Numbered from the stretch's first letter, positions 51,086 to 60,750 are shown. The stretch is DNA of 64,000 nucleotides from Acidobacteriota bacterium (GCA_003223935.1 QHXQ01000022.1:32598-96597); one strand, 5' to 3'. Program-made: numbers and translations. The notes: a model not told the origin generated them from the sequence alone.

Positions 51086-51577
51086 ATGCTAAATGCAAGC
51101 CCTGAGTGGCTAACCGCCATCGGCACATTGATTATAGCCGCGTTAACTGTCATAAGTATTATTATTCTTATATTTCAAGTACGCGACCTGAAAAAAAGTA
51201 TTCATAGTTCGACTTATCAGCACATTTATGAACTGATGATCCAGCTTGATAAATACTTCATCGAACATCCAGATGTTAAGCCGTATTTTTACGGTGGCAA
51301 GGAATTAAAAGACTTAGAGGCCATTAATCCTGTGGAAAGAGAGAAACTTCTCTCCATTGCGGAAATGATGGTTGACTATTTCGATAGCGTGTATCATCAG
51401 GAAGACTGTATGCCTCAAGGAACTTTTCCTAAATTCAAGGCATACATAAAAGAGACGTACCGACAAAGTTCAATCATCCAGAAGTTCGTTGAGGAACATG
51501 GCGAGCAATGGTATCCAAATGATTTCATTAGCGACTTGAAAGGTGAGCCGGAACAATGTCGCGGGACGCAGGAGTAG
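51086..51577 (+). CDS. Small membrane-anchored protein of unknown function (AT-rich islet)
   Basis: 163 residues, ATG. One membrane segment at about 9-32 (LTAIGTLIIAALTVISIIILIF), then a soluble charged helical domain with YQHIYELMIQLDKYFIEHPDVKPYFYGGKEL, ERE and a YDSVYHQEDC-like stretch. AT-rich, unlike its neighbours. The downstream gene starts 22 bases before this one ends. No family recognised; the single TM plus helical domain resembles small anchor proteins found in islands. Confidence 0.55.
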   Translation: MLNASPEWLTAIGTLIIAALTVISIIILIFQVRDLKKSIHSSTYQHIYELMIQLDKYFIEHPDVKPYFYGGKELKDLEAINPVEREKLLSIAEMMVDYFDSVYHQEDCMPQGTFPKFKAYIKETYRQSSIIQKFVEEHGEQWYPNDFISDLKGEPEQCRGTQE

Positions 51578-52155
51578 AATCCACTATCTATTGCATAGCT
51601 GCGGCGACGCCAGAAGATGTCGCTTGGATCGCCCGACTTGAAGTCGATATGTACTCCGCACGTGATGCCGTCCCGGAGCACATCTTGAAGGAGTGGTATA
51701 ACAGCAATCCTGATGGCTTCTCTGTCATAAAGAGAAAAGGCCGGAATATTGGCCACATCGATATTTTACCGTTGCGGCCGGCAACGCTCCAAAAGTTTAT
51801 TGACGGCTCCATAGTGGAAAAAGATATACGTGGAGATGACTTATATTCGCCAGAGGAAAGAGATGCGATTCAGGACTTATACGTTGAAAGTGTCGCATTT
51901 TTATCAATCCAAGGGCGGGCAACTTCACGGGCGGTGCAGTATCTCCTTTCCAATTTCATCTCTCTCGTAAGTCGGCTCTGTAATCCGGCCAACGTTAAAA
52001 ACATTTATGCGATTGCCGCCACTCTGCGCGGTAATCGCTTTTTGACGCGCCTTAGTTTTACTAACGCTAAAAGAGCAAAAGATAGAGTAGATCAGCATGA
52101 TCTTTTTGCTATTAAGTTCTCCGATCTTGTTGGCGAGATAGCTGATTTAGGCTAA
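51556..52155 (+). CDS. Protein of unknown function with GNAT-like features (AT-rich islet)
   Basis: 199 residues; overlaps the previous gene by 22 bases, so co-translated. The N-terminal half has IYCIAAATPEDVAWIARLEVDMYS, GFSVIKRKGRNIGHIDILPLRP and YVESVAFLSIQGRATSRAVQYLLSNFI, with spacing that recalls GNAT acetyltransferases (ligand-binding beta strand and A motif helix), but the Q/RxxGxG/A motif is not intact. The C-terminal part IYAIAATLRGNRFLTRLSFTNAK may be the acceptor end. Possible transferred gene. Function not assigned. Confidence 0.5.
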   Translation: MSRDAGVESTIYCIAAATPEDVAWIARLEVDMYSARDAVPEHILKEWYNSNPDGFSVIKRKGRNIGHIDILPLRPATLQKFIDGSIVEKDIRGDDLYSPEERDAIQDLYVESVAFLSIQGRATSRAVQYLLSNFISLVSRLCNPANVKNIYAIAATLRGNRFLTRLSFTNAKRAKDRVDQHDLFAIKFSDLVGEIADLG

Positions 52156-52218
52156 GTTGTCTCATCTGTCCCTATAGCGAGTTGCGATTGCATGTAGCCC
52201 GCCGGGTAAAAAGGTATA

Positions 52219-52292
52219 GTCAGTACCGCCTGCGGTAGCGGGCGGGTCTCAGCCGCGACCAAGACCCGCCCGCTACCGCAGGCGGTACTGAC
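52219..52292. repeat. Palindromic dispersed repeat, copy 3
   Basis: Perfect 31-base arms GTCAGTACCGCCTGCGGTAG... at 52219-52249 and the complement at 52262-52292, 12-base loop. Copies 1 and 2 lie at 31.2 and 45.5 kb. The outer GTCAGTACCGCC could be a fixed end of the element. Confidence 0.92.
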
Positions 52293-52409
52293 CTGAGCTA
52301 CTCCCAATTGCAAACGGCTATAGTCGCTCGCGCTAGTGGAGGAATATGCGTTCCTGCCAACAGCGGCCTTGCGTCAGTCGAAGAGTGAACTGAATTTCCG
52401 ACATGCGCC

Positions 52410-53993
52410 TCAGGGAAATTTCGTCTGTGGGCGTACAATTTGCAACGCAGCATACACGCGCAGCACAGGTTCGCCCGAACTCGCCAACTCCGTGAGTAGA
52501 TGCGCGCGCTCTACGCCGTTACTGTAATGCGGACTGTCGAGCAGACGCTTGACGTGCAGCAACCACTCGGCGCAATTCTCTTGTTGGCGCGCAGGCTCGC
52601 GCAGAAAAGCGATGTACTGCCGCAACAACGTATCGGCGGCCGGCCCCTTTGTTGGCCACACCTCAAGCAGCAGTTGATACAGCACACACTTCTGATTGAA
52701 ATAATCGCTTTCGGACGCTTCGCCATCCCCGCGCCAATCAGCCATCGCATTGAGCCAAGCGTTCAACTGCTCGACGCGCTTCGGCTCATTCCGCTCCTCC
52801 TCCGTCTGCGGCTCATCCGCCATCCCAAAGCGCAACGCCTGCGCCGTGCGAAAGAGCGTTTGCGCAGTTGGCGTCGTAAAGAACGGCGTCAGCTTCGCTG
52901 CACCTTCAAGCTTCGCGGGCGCAGCATCTTCTGTGTGGATGGGTTCGATTGTCTGCTGATTCGACTCAACATCATGTTCTTGTTTATCAACATTGTCTAA
53001 GAAGCTATGATCTGACGCGCTCGGCCGAGACAAGGCGACGCTTTCGGCGCATTGATTCGCACTTCCGTACCTAGCAAAGTAAGCGTCGAACGATTCGCGC
53101 AATTCATCTTGTGCGACTCCAGCCTCTTTGCAGAGAGTTAATAGCGCCACGAATGCCAGCCGTCCTGGCCCATTCTCTTCTGCTAGAAAGCTGCGACTGT
53201 CCTTGGCTTCGATCTTGTTGAGCGTAGCACTGTAGGCATGAAGGAGCAGAGCAAAGCGTGATGGCGTATCACCTGCTTCTTTAACTATCCAGATAGTAGG
53301 TAAAATCTGTGCGGGCGTGCTCATCGCATCTATATAAGGCATGACGAATAGCACATCTTCGTCGCGCGCCTTCTCTTCAGCGTTGAAGGTTGTACTCGTC
53401 ACGCGGACGAGCGTGTTATAGAAATCCGCCACGTCATAAACGAGCGCATCATTACAAGTGAGCGGCGCGAGCGGGAGTTTGCGCGGCAGTTCAGTGAACA
53501 GTTCGCGGGCTTTGTGCTTGTCAACTTTGAGCATCGCGTTGATGGCGCGCAGGCGCAGGGACAGCGTGTCGAGGTTGAGGCCGAAGGCGCGGGCTTCGTA
53601 GTCCTCGCGCGTGTAGGCGTAGTTGAGACCGGGCGCGATGCGGCGCTTGATGGATGCTTGCGCGCCGCCGGCCGTGCGGAACGCTTCGTCCAATAATTCG
53701 CGCCGCCAAGCGCGCTCGGTGATCTTGCCTGACTCGACGAGTCGCAACAGCACATCGGCCGCATACTCCGGCGGCAGCGCACGCGCGTCCACGACCAACG
53801 CTTCGAGTTCGGCGGGACGCGGCGGGCGTTTCGTTTGTGCGGCGCGCGCAGGTGCATCTGTCTGCGCCGGGCGCGTCTGCGTCGCGGCTTGTTGCGCGGT
53901 CGCGTTTGTTAAATCGCCGCACGCAAACAAAAGTAACACTGCAAGCAGCCGCAGCGAGTGGCAAGCGCTTGACACCTCAGTTTGCCCTCTCAT
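52410..53993 (-). CDS. Exported protein of unknown function
   Basis: 527 residues from ATG 53993 (TTG 54011 gives a longer form). Signal peptide about 1-33 (with FACGDLTNATAQQ; a Cys at about 23 could make it a lipoprotein). The rest is helical and acidic, with SGKITERAWRRELLDEAFRTAGGAQASIKRRIAPGLNYAYTRED and a stretch WLNAMADWRGDGEASESDYFNQKCVLYQLLLEVWP. Low-complexity and possibly repeat-like helices, but no family recognised. Stands alone between the AT-rich islet and the polysaccharide locus. Confidence 0.55.
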   Translation of the reverse strand: MRGQTEVSSACHSLRLLAVLLLFACGDLTNATAQQAATQTRPAQTDAPARAAQTKRPPRPAELEALVVDARALPPEYAADVLLRLVESGKITERAWRRELLDEAFRTAGGAQASIKRRIAPGLNYAYTREDYEARAFGLNLDTLSLRLRAINAMLKVDKHKARELFTELPRKLPLAPLTCNDALVYDVADFYNTLVRVTSTTFNAEEKARDEDVLFVMPYIDAMSTPAQILPTIWIVKEAGDTPSRFALLLHAYSATLNKIEAKDSRSFLAEENGPGRLAFVALLTLCKEAGVAQDELRESFDAYFARYGSANQCAESVALSRPSASDHSFLDNVDKQEHDVESNQQTIEPIHTEDAAPAKLEGAAKLTPFFTTPTAQTLFRTAQALRFGMADEPQTEEERNEPKRVEQLNAWLNAMADWRGDGEASESDYFNQKCVLYQLLLEVWPTKGPAADTLLRQYIAFLREPARQQENCAEWLLHVKRLLDSPHYSNGVERAHLLTELASSGEPVLRVYAALQIVRPQTKFP

Positions 53994-54069
53994 AGTCTTG
54001 AACGACAGCAATGAATAAATCTACACGGGCCTGCCGGGTCATAATTGAGCTTAGCACGCGCATAATCCA

Positions 54070-55413
54070 ATGACGACAAGCAAAGAAGAACTGTTGCCCC
54101 TGATTCGTGAGCACCGCGCGCACGTGGGCGTGATCGGGCTGGGTTATGTGGGCTTGCCGCTCTTGGTCGAATTCGCCGCGACAGGTTTTCAGGCGACCGG
54201 CTTCGAGGTGGACGAGACCAAAGCAGCGCGCATCAACGCAGGTGACTCTTACATCTCAGACGTGCCCGCCGAGCGCGTCAGCGAGTTGGTCGCCAAAGAG
54301 CGTCTGCGTGCGACGACCGATTTCAGCGCGCTCAAGTTGTGCGACGCCATCATCATCTGCGTGCCGACGCCTCTGCGCAAAACCAAAGAGCCGGACATCT
54401 CTTACATCCTCGCCGCCGCCGAGCAGATTCAACAGCACTTGCGCCGCGGCCAACTCATCATCCTTGAATCCACCACCTATCCGGGCACGACCGACGAAGT
54501 CCTATTGCCTATGTTCGAGGAGCGCGGACTCAAACTCGATGCAGACTTCCTGCTCGCCTTCTCGCCTGAGCGGGTTGACCCCGGCAACCCGCAGTTTCAG
54601 ACACACAACATCCCGAAGGTCGTCGGCGGTTGCACGCCAGATTCCACGGAAGTGGCCGCCGCGCTCTACGGCGAGATCGTCAAACATGTGCATCCGGTCA
54701 CGTCTGCGCGCGTCGCCGAAGCAGCCAAACTCTTAGAGAACACCTTCCGCGCCGTCAACATCGGCATGGCCAACGAGATGGCGCGGCTTTGCTATGCCCT
54801 CGGCATAGACACTTGGGAAGTGATTCGCGCCGCCGCGACGAAGCCCTTCGGCTTCATGCCCTTCTATCCCGGCCCCGGCATTGGTGGCCACTGCATCCCG
54901 CTTGATCCGCACTACCTCAGTTGGAAGGCACGGCAGCACGGGTTCGATTCGCGTTTCATCGGCTTGGCGGAAGAGGTGAACTCACGCATGCCGGAGCATG
55001 TGGTGACGCTCGTCAGTGACGGCTTGAACGATGAGCGCAAGGCTTTGAAGGGGGCGCGCGTGTTGTTGTTGGGCGTGGCGTACAAGCGCGATATTGACGA
55101 CGTGCGCGAATCGCCTGCCCTCTCGATCATTGATCGCTTGCGCGCGAAGGGCGCGGACGTGCGCTATCACGATCCGTTCGTCGCGGAAGTTCGCTTTGAC
55201 GACGCGCACACGCAAGGCAGCGGCGAGCCGTTGCAATCGGTCGCGCTCACGGACGACGAGCTAAAAAACTCAGACTGCGTCGTGATCGTGACCGACCACA
55301 CACAGGTTGACTACAAGCGTGTCTGCGAATTGAGTCGCCTTGTGGTGGACACGCGCAACGCGCTCGACTCGGACATCAGACGAAACAGTTGCGCGCGCAT
55401 CATCCGATTGTGA
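54070..55413 (+). CDS. UDP-sugar 6-dehydrogenase (WbpA/Ugd-type)
   Basis: 447 residues. NAD-binding motif GVIGLGYVGLPLLVEFAATGFQATGFE (about 17-43), the ESTTYPGTTDE and NPQFQTHNIPKVVGG motifs, ENTFRAVNIGMANEMA, the active-site region GPGIGGHCIPLDPHYLSWKA (catalytic Cys in GGHC), and the C-terminal VLLLGVAYKRDIDDVRESPALSI with DCVVIVTDHTQVDY. Oxidises a UDP-hexose or UDP-N-acetylhexosamine to a uronic acid. It starts the polysaccharide locus, convergent with the epimerase gene. Confidence 0.93.
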   Translation: MTTSKEELLPLIREHRAHVGVIGLGYVGLPLLVEFAATGFQATGFEVDETKAARINAGDSYISDVPAERVSELVAKERLRATTDFSALKLCDAIIICVPTPLRKTKEPDISYILAAAEQIQQHLRRGQLIILESTTYPGTTDEVLLPMFEERGLKLDADFLLAFSPERVDPGNPQFQTHNIPKVVGGCTPDSTEVAAALYGEIVKHVHPVTSARVAEAAKLLENTFRAVNIGMANEMARLCYALGIDTWEVIRAAATKPFGFMPFYPGPGIGGHCIPLDPHYLSWKARQHGFDSRFIGLAEEVNSRMPEHVVTLVSDGLNDERKALKGARVLLLGVAYKRDIDDVRESPALSIIDRLRAKGADVRYHDPFVAEVRFDDAHTQGSGEPLQSVALTDDELKNSDCVVIVTDHTQVDYKRVCELSRLVVDTRNALDSDIRRNSCARIIRL

Positions 55414-55417
55414 TAGG

Positions 55418-56353
55418 TCAGTTGCTGACGGACTTTGACTCTTGCTGCCAAACGGCGACGCATTCGGCGAGCGCGCTGGTGAGCGCCTGCGGCTGCCAAT
55501 TGGGCGCGCGGGCCTGCAAGCGTGAGATGTCGGCGCGCCAAGCGGGCGGGTCGCCACGTCGCGCGCGACCACGACAGCGAATCTCCTTGTCCGGCGAGAT
55601 TAAATCCCGAATCAAGCGGGCCAACTCAAGCACGCTCGTCTCTGCGCCACTGGCGACGTTGACGACGCAGTACGTTGCCTCTTCGTCGGTCTGCGCGCTT
55701 GCCAGTGCGACAAGCGCTGCGGCCACGTCGTCAACGTGCAAGTAGTCGCGCGTCTCCGCGCCCGTACCTTCGAGCCAGATGGTCTCGGCCGCGCTTGCGC
55801 ATTGCCGGTACAACTCCCAGACGAGCAAACGGCGTTGCACGGGGCCGAAGATCGAGAAGAGCCGACAGACCACGACGCGCAACCCGAAGCACTCAACATA
55901 CTCGCGCGCCAACTGCTCGCACATCGCTTTGTGAAAACCGTAAGGCGAGATCGGTTGCGCTGGCAGCGCCTCGCGCAGCGGCAACTCAGATGTTTTGCCA
56001 TAGACGGCCGCGCTCGAAGGAAACAGCAGCACGGGCCGCAGACCCGAACGGCGCACGCCGTCGAGCGTATTCGCCCACGTCATAACAGACGCACGCAGAT
56101 CGTCGAGCGGCAGCTTGAGCGATGCGCCGACCGATGCCGTGCCTGCGCCGTGCAAGATAACGTCGGGCGCAAACGCGCGGACGATTTCGGCGAGGTCTGA
56201 AGTCAACACGTCCGCCTGCACATAGCCGCCGGGCCACGCCGTCGCAGGCTGACTCGCACGCGCCACGCCCAACACCTCGTGCCCCGCGCGCGCCGCCCAA
56301 CGCCCGACGCTCCCGCCCACGAAACCGTTGCTGCCAGTGATCAGGATTTTCAC
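55418..56353 (-). CDS. NAD-dependent nucleotide-sugar epimerase/dehydratase
   Basis: 311 residues from GTG 56353, which overlaps the glycosyltransferase stop (GTGA). Motifs: ILITGSNGFVGGSVGRWAARAGHEVLGV (glycine-rich NAD site), FPSSAAVYGKTSELPLREA with the SSAAVYG strand, YGFHKAMCEQ (catalytic Tyr and Lys) and a sugar-binding C-terminal part with LEGTGAETRDYLHVDDVA. SDR-type extended family (GalE/RmlB-like). Likely modifies a nucleotide sugar for the glycan built by the neighbouring genes. Confidence 0.9.
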   Translation of the reverse strand: MKILITGSNGFVGGSVGRWAARAGHEVLGVARASQPATAWPGGYVQADVLTSDLAEIVRAFAPDVILHGAGTASVGASLKLPLDDLRASVMTWANTLDGVRRSGLRPVLLFPSSAAVYGKTSELPLREALPAQPISPYGFHKAMCEQLAREYVECFGLRVVVCRLFSIFGPVQRRLLVWELYRQCASAAETIWLEGTGAETRDYLHVDDVAAALVALASAQTDEEATYCVVNVASGAETSVLELARLIRDLISPDKEIRCRGRARRGDPPAWRADISRLQARAPNWQPQALTSALAECVAVWQQESKSVSN

Positions 56354-58536
56354 GGTGCAGATATTGACGAATGTTCGCGCGTCAGTTCTTTGATCGAATC
56401 GTTGATGACGGGCGCGACTGTCTCGGGCGCGAAGTGCGCGGCGAGGTGCGCGTAGCCTTTGTCGGCGAGACGCTGCCACAATTCGTTGTTGGTGTAAAGC
56501 TCGACTATCGCGGCGGCGAAAGCTTGCGGCGTGTCCGCGATCATGGCCGACTCGTCGTGTTCAAGGCCCATGCCTTCCGCGCCGATTGAAGTCGTCACAC
56601 AGGGCAGCCCGTGCGCCAACGCCTCGCCCACCTTGCCCTTCACGCCCGCGCCGTAGCGCAGCGGCGCGACAAACACGCGGCGGCTCTGCCAGAAAGGTTC
56701 AACGTCCGGCACGTAGCCATGCACACGCACGTGTGCCGAACTGTAAGCCACGATCTCCGCCGACGGATTATCGCCGACGATGTCGAGCGCGACCTCTGGC
56801 AAGCGTTGCCGGACGAGCGGCAAGACTTCGCGCAGGAAGTGCAACACGCCGTCGCTGTTCGGCCGGTGCGCGAGGTTGCCGATGAACAAGAGATGCGCGC
56901 GGTCAGCAAACGACAGACCGCGCGCTTGCAGTTCGTGGATCGTCGGAATGACTTCGATGCGCACCGCAGGTGCGACCTCTGCCATCGCCCGTCGGTCCTC
57001 TGTCGAGTTGCACCAGACGAGGTCGCTTTGGCGCGCGAGCTTTGTCTCCAGTTTGCGATAGCGCGCGGCTTCGGCGGCGATGTTTGGATCATTTGTGACC
57101 GCGTGCTCGCGCTCAAGCCGCAGGCAATGCGCGTCCACCATGTCGAAGACAACGCGGACGCCCGCACGTCTGAGCGCAGGCATGAGCGCGGCGGCGACAG
57201 ACGGGCGGCTCACGACGCCCGCGTAAAATTTCCGCGCGCGCAACAGACGCGGATAATCAGCCACGCTCGCCGTCTCGATCCCTTCGCGCCACAGACGCCG
57301 CTCGTACTCGGGCCATTCGGGCCGGTTCATCGGCACAAACAGAACGCGACTCCAAGCAGCGAGCGTGCGCAAGATGAAGAGCATGCGCGCGCTGCCCGCA
57401 TCGCGGTCGGGCGTCGGGATGCGCTCATCAAACACGATGATGCGCGGGCCGCGTCCGCGATTCGCCGCGCGCTCGTCATCCGTTTGATCTTGCGCGTAGT
57501 GCTCGCGCTCCAACACGTCGCGCCACTTCTCATAAAATCTCGGGCGATTGATGACTTGATAGCGTTTGAGGCCGAAGCGCGTGTCCTTGCCGACCGTTGC
57601 GCCCTCGAAGTGGATGATGCGCGAGCACGGCTGATAGACGACCTTGTGCCCGAGCGAGCGGACGCCGAAGCAGATGTCCACGTCCTCGTAAGAGATCGGG
57701 GCGTAAATCGGGTCGAAGCCGCCGAGCCGGTCGAAGAGGTCTTTGCGGACGAGGAGCGACGCGCTGGTGCAGTAATCAACCTCGCGCGCGAAGTTGAAGC
57801 GACGATCTTCGGGCGACTTGCCCCAGCCGTAATGATATGCCTCGCCCGTCTGCCACACGATGGCCCCGGCCTCCTGTAGCGTCCCGTCCGGGTAGATAAA
57901 CATTGAGCCGACCGCCCCGACGCTTGGGTCACCTTCCGCCGTCTCGACGAGCGGCTCTAGCCAGCCGGGCAGCACCACTGTGTCGTTGTTCAGGAAGACC
58001 AGATATTTGCCGCGGGCATGACGCGCGCCCTCATTGTTGCCGCCGACGCAGCCGGCATTCACGTCAATATTGACGATGCGTATGTAGCCGTCGAGGTGTG
58101 AGAGCACCCGCTCTGTTTCGTCAGTCGAGGCGTTGTTGACGACGATGATCTCGGTCGCGCTGAGGTCAACTTCACGCAGGAGCGAGCGGAGACATTGGAA
58201 GGTGAGTTCGATCTTGTTGTAGCAGAGGAGAATGATGGAAGTGCGGATGGGGCGGTCGGGCGCGGGCAGCCCGTCTTTCCGCCCCGCAATTGCGTTCATC
58301 AGTAAGAGAAAGTCAGCTACGCCGTACTGCTGCACGAAAGGGGGGCGCGGCGCGGCCTTTACGTCCCACACACGGTGCGGGTCGAGTCCGTGCGCTATGG
58401 CGCTCAGGTACACGCGCTCGGCGAAGCGGACGACACGCGCGCCGAGGCGCATGGGCGCGGCCACTGAGCCGACGAGAAGGCGTTTAATGAGTAGCTTGAA
58501 AGAGAGGGGAAGTCTTTGACGTATTTTTTCTTTCAT
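56350..58536 (-). CDS. Two-domain glycosyltransferase (GT2 plus GT4-like)
   Basis: 728 residues from ATG 58536, overlapping the previous stop by ATGA. N-terminal GT2 domain at about 97-330: TSIILLCYNKIELTFQCLRSLL, DLSATEIIVVNNASTDETERVL, KYLVFLNNDTVVLPGWLEPLV (DxD-like) and SYEDVDICFGVRSLGHKVV. C-terminal GT4-like domain at about 380-720: HLLFIGNLAHRPNSDGVLHF, IVGDNPSAEIVAYSSAHVRVHGYVPDV, and PLRYGAGVKGKVGEALAHGLPCVTTSIGAEG. A single protein with two transferases can add two sugars or use one for binding. Predicted to build the surface glycan. Confidence 0.92.
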   Translation of the reverse strand: MKEKIRQRLPLSFKLLIKRLLVGSVAAPMRLGARVVRFAERVYLSAIAHGLDPHRVWDVKAAPRPPFVQQYGVADFLLLMNAIAGRKDGLPAPDRPIRTSIILLCYNKIELTFQCLRSLLREVDLSATEIIVVNNASTDETERVLSHLDGYIRIVNIDVNAGCVGGNNEGARHARGKYLVFLNNDTVVLPGWLEPLVETAEGDPSVGAVGSMFIYPDGTLQEAGAIVWQTGEAYHYGWGKSPEDRRFNFAREVDYCTSASLLVRKDLFDRLGGFDPIYAPISYEDVDICFGVRSLGHKVVYQPCSRIIHFEGATVGKDTRFGLKRYQVINRPRFYEKWRDVLEREHYAQDQTDDERAANRGRGPRIIVFDERIPTPDRDAGSARMLFILRTLAAWSRVLFVPMNRPEWPEYERRLWREGIETASVADYPRLLRARKFYAGVVSRPSVAAALMPALRRAGVRVVFDMVDAHCLRLEREHAVTNDPNIAAEAARYRKLETKLARQSDLVWCNSTEDRRAMAEVAPAVRIEVIPTIHELQARGLSFADRAHLLFIGNLAHRPNSDGVLHFLREVLPLVRQRLPEVALDIVGDNPSAEIVAYSSAHVRVHGYVPDVEPFWQSRRVFVAPLRYGAGVKGKVGEALAHGLPCVTTSIGAEGMGLEHDESAMIADTPQAFAAAIVELYTNNELWQRLADKGYAHLAAHFAPETVAPVINDSIKELTREHSSISAP

Positions 58537-59405
58537 GCGTTTGAGTTGAGGCACTCGACTCGGTCGGCACATGCGTCGGGCCGCTCATTTTTACCTCGCA
58601 AAAGGCGCTTACGAACGGAGCTTGCGACCTGGCTTAACCCCCGGCCCAGATCATCGTTTGAGTCCTGCAATTCGATGGCCCTGTACATTGAGGCCAAGAA
58701 CATATCATCCGGGGTGTTGACATTGATAAAATCCGAGACCCGACAGGTGCGCAGCTCGTTGCCTTTGGCCCGATAGTGCTCAAAGAAATTTCCGATTGGC
58801 GCAGCGCCCTTTCCGGCAGCGATAAACTCTTTAAGATGCGACTCAAGATGGCGGTTGAAGACCGCTAGCCCCGACCACCTGACGCCCTCCGCGTTGCCCT
58901 CAATCGGCGTCTCTAAGATTGAACGGATGCGCTGTTCCGCGTCACAGACCACTATGCCGCCTTTGGAAAGCTCCACCGAGTCGAAAGGGTCGGCGACGGC
59001 GAGGTAATTCTCATCAAGCTGACTATGTTCGTATAAGCTTGGGTAAGCATTTTCGATGAAAAAGATGTCCGACAACGAGAGCGCCACTCTAGGCGCACCC
59101 TGATTGTTTAGTAAATGCAGCAATGCCGGTAAAGCTCCGTACCTGTGATAGCGGTTGGCGACTACTTTGACGGCAGCCTCAGGCCCCGACAGATTGGCCG
59201 CCGCCAGCAACTCGGACACAGGCTTGAGGAACGACGCGCGCGTGGAGACGATGATCTCTTTGAAGCCGGCCGCGCGCGCTTGGCGGACATTTCTCGCCAA
59301 GGTGGATTCATCATAAACGGGCATCGCCGATTTGGGCAGAATGGTGTTGAGCAGCCCGAATCTCGTGCCCCGCCCCCCTGCCAGCATGAATAGTGTAACG
59401 CTCAT
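58533..59405 (-). CDS. NDP-sugar nucleotidyltransferase
   Basis: 290 residues. Signature at the start: FMLAGGRGTRFGLLNTILPKSAMPVYDES (Gly-rich nucleotide loop and Lys). A second conserved part is ALSLSDIFFIENAYPSLYEHS and the SGLAVFNRH stretch. It activates a sugar phosphate as NDP-sugar, probably for the locus glycan. Overlaps the glycosyltransferase start (ATGA). Confidence 0.88.
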   Translation of the reverse strand: MSVTLFMLAGGRGTRFGLLNTILPKSAMPVYDESTLARNVRQARAAGFKEIIVSTRASFLKPVSELLAAANLSGPEAAVKVVANRYHRYGALPALLHLLNNQGAPRVALSLSDIFFIENAYPSLYEHSQLDENYLAVADPFDSVELSKGGIVVCDAEQRIRSILETPIEGNAEGVRWSGLAVFNRHLESHLKEFIAAGKGAAPIGNFFEHYRAKGNELRTCRVSDFINVNTPDDMFLASMYRAIELQDSNDDLGRGLSQVASSVRKRLLRGKNERPDACADRVECLNSNA

Positions 59406-59457
59406 ATCGGAAACTCAAACGCTAAATCTAAACCCGCGCTAAGGCTGCTTTTACTGC

Positions 59458-60750
59458 TTATTGCTGACCATGCACTTCGGAGTGTGTCTCCCATTTTAGC
59501 AGCGGGCGCACGAGACCGGGCATCGGGCCGACGTAATCGCCGCGCGCCGTGTCGCCCGCTTGACTATCAACCACCTGAAAGGCGACGACCTTGCGCGCTT
59601 CCACATGTAGCGCCGTCGCCGGATAGTGCGACATGACGGAGGCATGAACCAAGAGACTGCCTTCGGCGCAGTAGTTGCCGGGCAGCCACGCGGTGCTCTT
59701 GTATGTGCCGACGGGACGGGGCGTGCGGCGCCACTCTGCGCCCGTGTCGTGTGCGCTAAAAATGTGCGCGCCCCATTCGTTATAGACCTCGACGACGGGC
59801 GTCAAGGTGTGCCCGGCTTGCAGCACATCGTAAGTGATCTCAAGTCCGATGGGGCGGCGTATGTCTGCGGCGGCGATGGTCTCGCCTGCCTCGTTGCAGG
59901 CGCGCACCCGGCGCAAGCGCACGACCGCATTGCCGGGCGCTTCCGCTTCAGGCCACACGCGCTCCGCGCTGATGTTCCAACTCGAACTCAAATAGGTGTT
60001 GACGATCTCTTGCGCGGGGCCGTCCGCAGTGATCTGACCTTGCTGCATCAGGATGACGCGGCGACAGAGGCGCGTGACGGCGGGCATGTTGTGCGAGACG
60101 AAAAAGATCGTGCGCCCTTGTTGTCTGATCTCGTGCATCTTGTCGAGACATTTTTGTTGGAACGCGGCATCACCGACGGCGAGCACTTCGTCCATGATCA
60201 GTATCTCCGGCTCAAGATGCGCGGCGACCGAAAAGGCCAAGCGCACGTACATGCCCGACGAGTACCACTTGACCGGCGTGTCAATAAATTGTTCGACTTC
60301 GGAAAAGGCCACGATCTCGTCAAACTTGCGCGCGATCTCCGCGCGACGCATACCGAGGATCGCGCCGTTCAAAAAAATGTTCTCGCGCCCCGTCAGTTCT
60401 GGATGAAAGCCCGTGCCGACTTCGAGCAGCGAGCCGACGCGACCGTAGAGCTTGACGCGCCCTGTGGTCGGCTTGGTGATGCGCGAGAGAATTTTCAGGA
60501 GCGTTGATTTGCCCGCGCCGTTGTGCCCGATGATGCCGAGCAGTTCGCCCTGTTTGACTTCGAGGGTTACATCTTTGAGCGCCCAGAGGTTTCGGCGCGT
60601 GTGCGCGCCGTTGCCGTTTGCGCCGCGCCAACGCCGAAACGGCGCGCGCGCGATGCCTTCCAACATCTCGCGGAACGTGAAATAGCCCGGATGCAGCCCG
60701 CCGATGCGGTAGCGCTTCGATACGTTCTCGATTGTCACCATCGGCGGCAT
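59458..60750 (-). CDS. wzt: Polysaccharide ABC exporter ATP-binding protein with C-terminal Wzt domain
   Basis: 430 residues. Walker A GIIGHNGAGKSTLLKILSR (about 75), signature YSSGMYVRLAFSVAAHL, Walker B ILIMDEVLAVGD, and H loop FVSHNM. After about residue 240 a C-terminal beta domain (LEITYDVLQAGHTLTPVVEVYNEWGAHIFSAHDT) resembles the substrate-binding domain of Wzt in O-antigen exporters, so the protein probably recognises the finished glycan's end. Pairs with the Wzm-like permease upstream (12 bases apart). Confidence 0.9.
   Translation of the reverse strand: MPPMVTIENVSKRYRIGGLHPGYFTFREMLEGIARAPFRRWRGANGNGAHTRRNLWALKDVTLEVKQGELLGIIGHNGAGKSTLLKILSRITKPTTGRVKLYGRVGSLLEVGTGFHPELTGRENIFLNGAILGMRRAEIARKFDEIVAFSEVEQFIDTPVKWYSSGMYVRLAFSVAAHLEPEILIMDEVLAVGDAAFQQKCLDKMHEIRQQGRTIFFVSHNMPAVTRLCRRVILMQQGQITADGPAQEIVNTYLSSSWNISAERVWPEAEAPGNAVVRLRRVRACNEAGETIAAADIRRPIGLEITYDVLQAGHTLTPVVEVYNEWGAHIFSAHDTGAEWRRTPRPVGTYKSTAWLPGNYCAEGSLLVHASVMSHYPATALHVEARKVVAFQVVDSQAGDTARGDYVGPMPGLVRPLLKWETHSEVHGQQ

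Noticed and set aside
56611..57879. 422-residue plus-strand frame opposite the glycosyltransferase
   Set aside because: Lies wholly opposite a gene with clear GT2/GT4 motifs; Arg/Ala-rich and without recognisable motifs, as expected from a shadow frame in GC-rich DNA.
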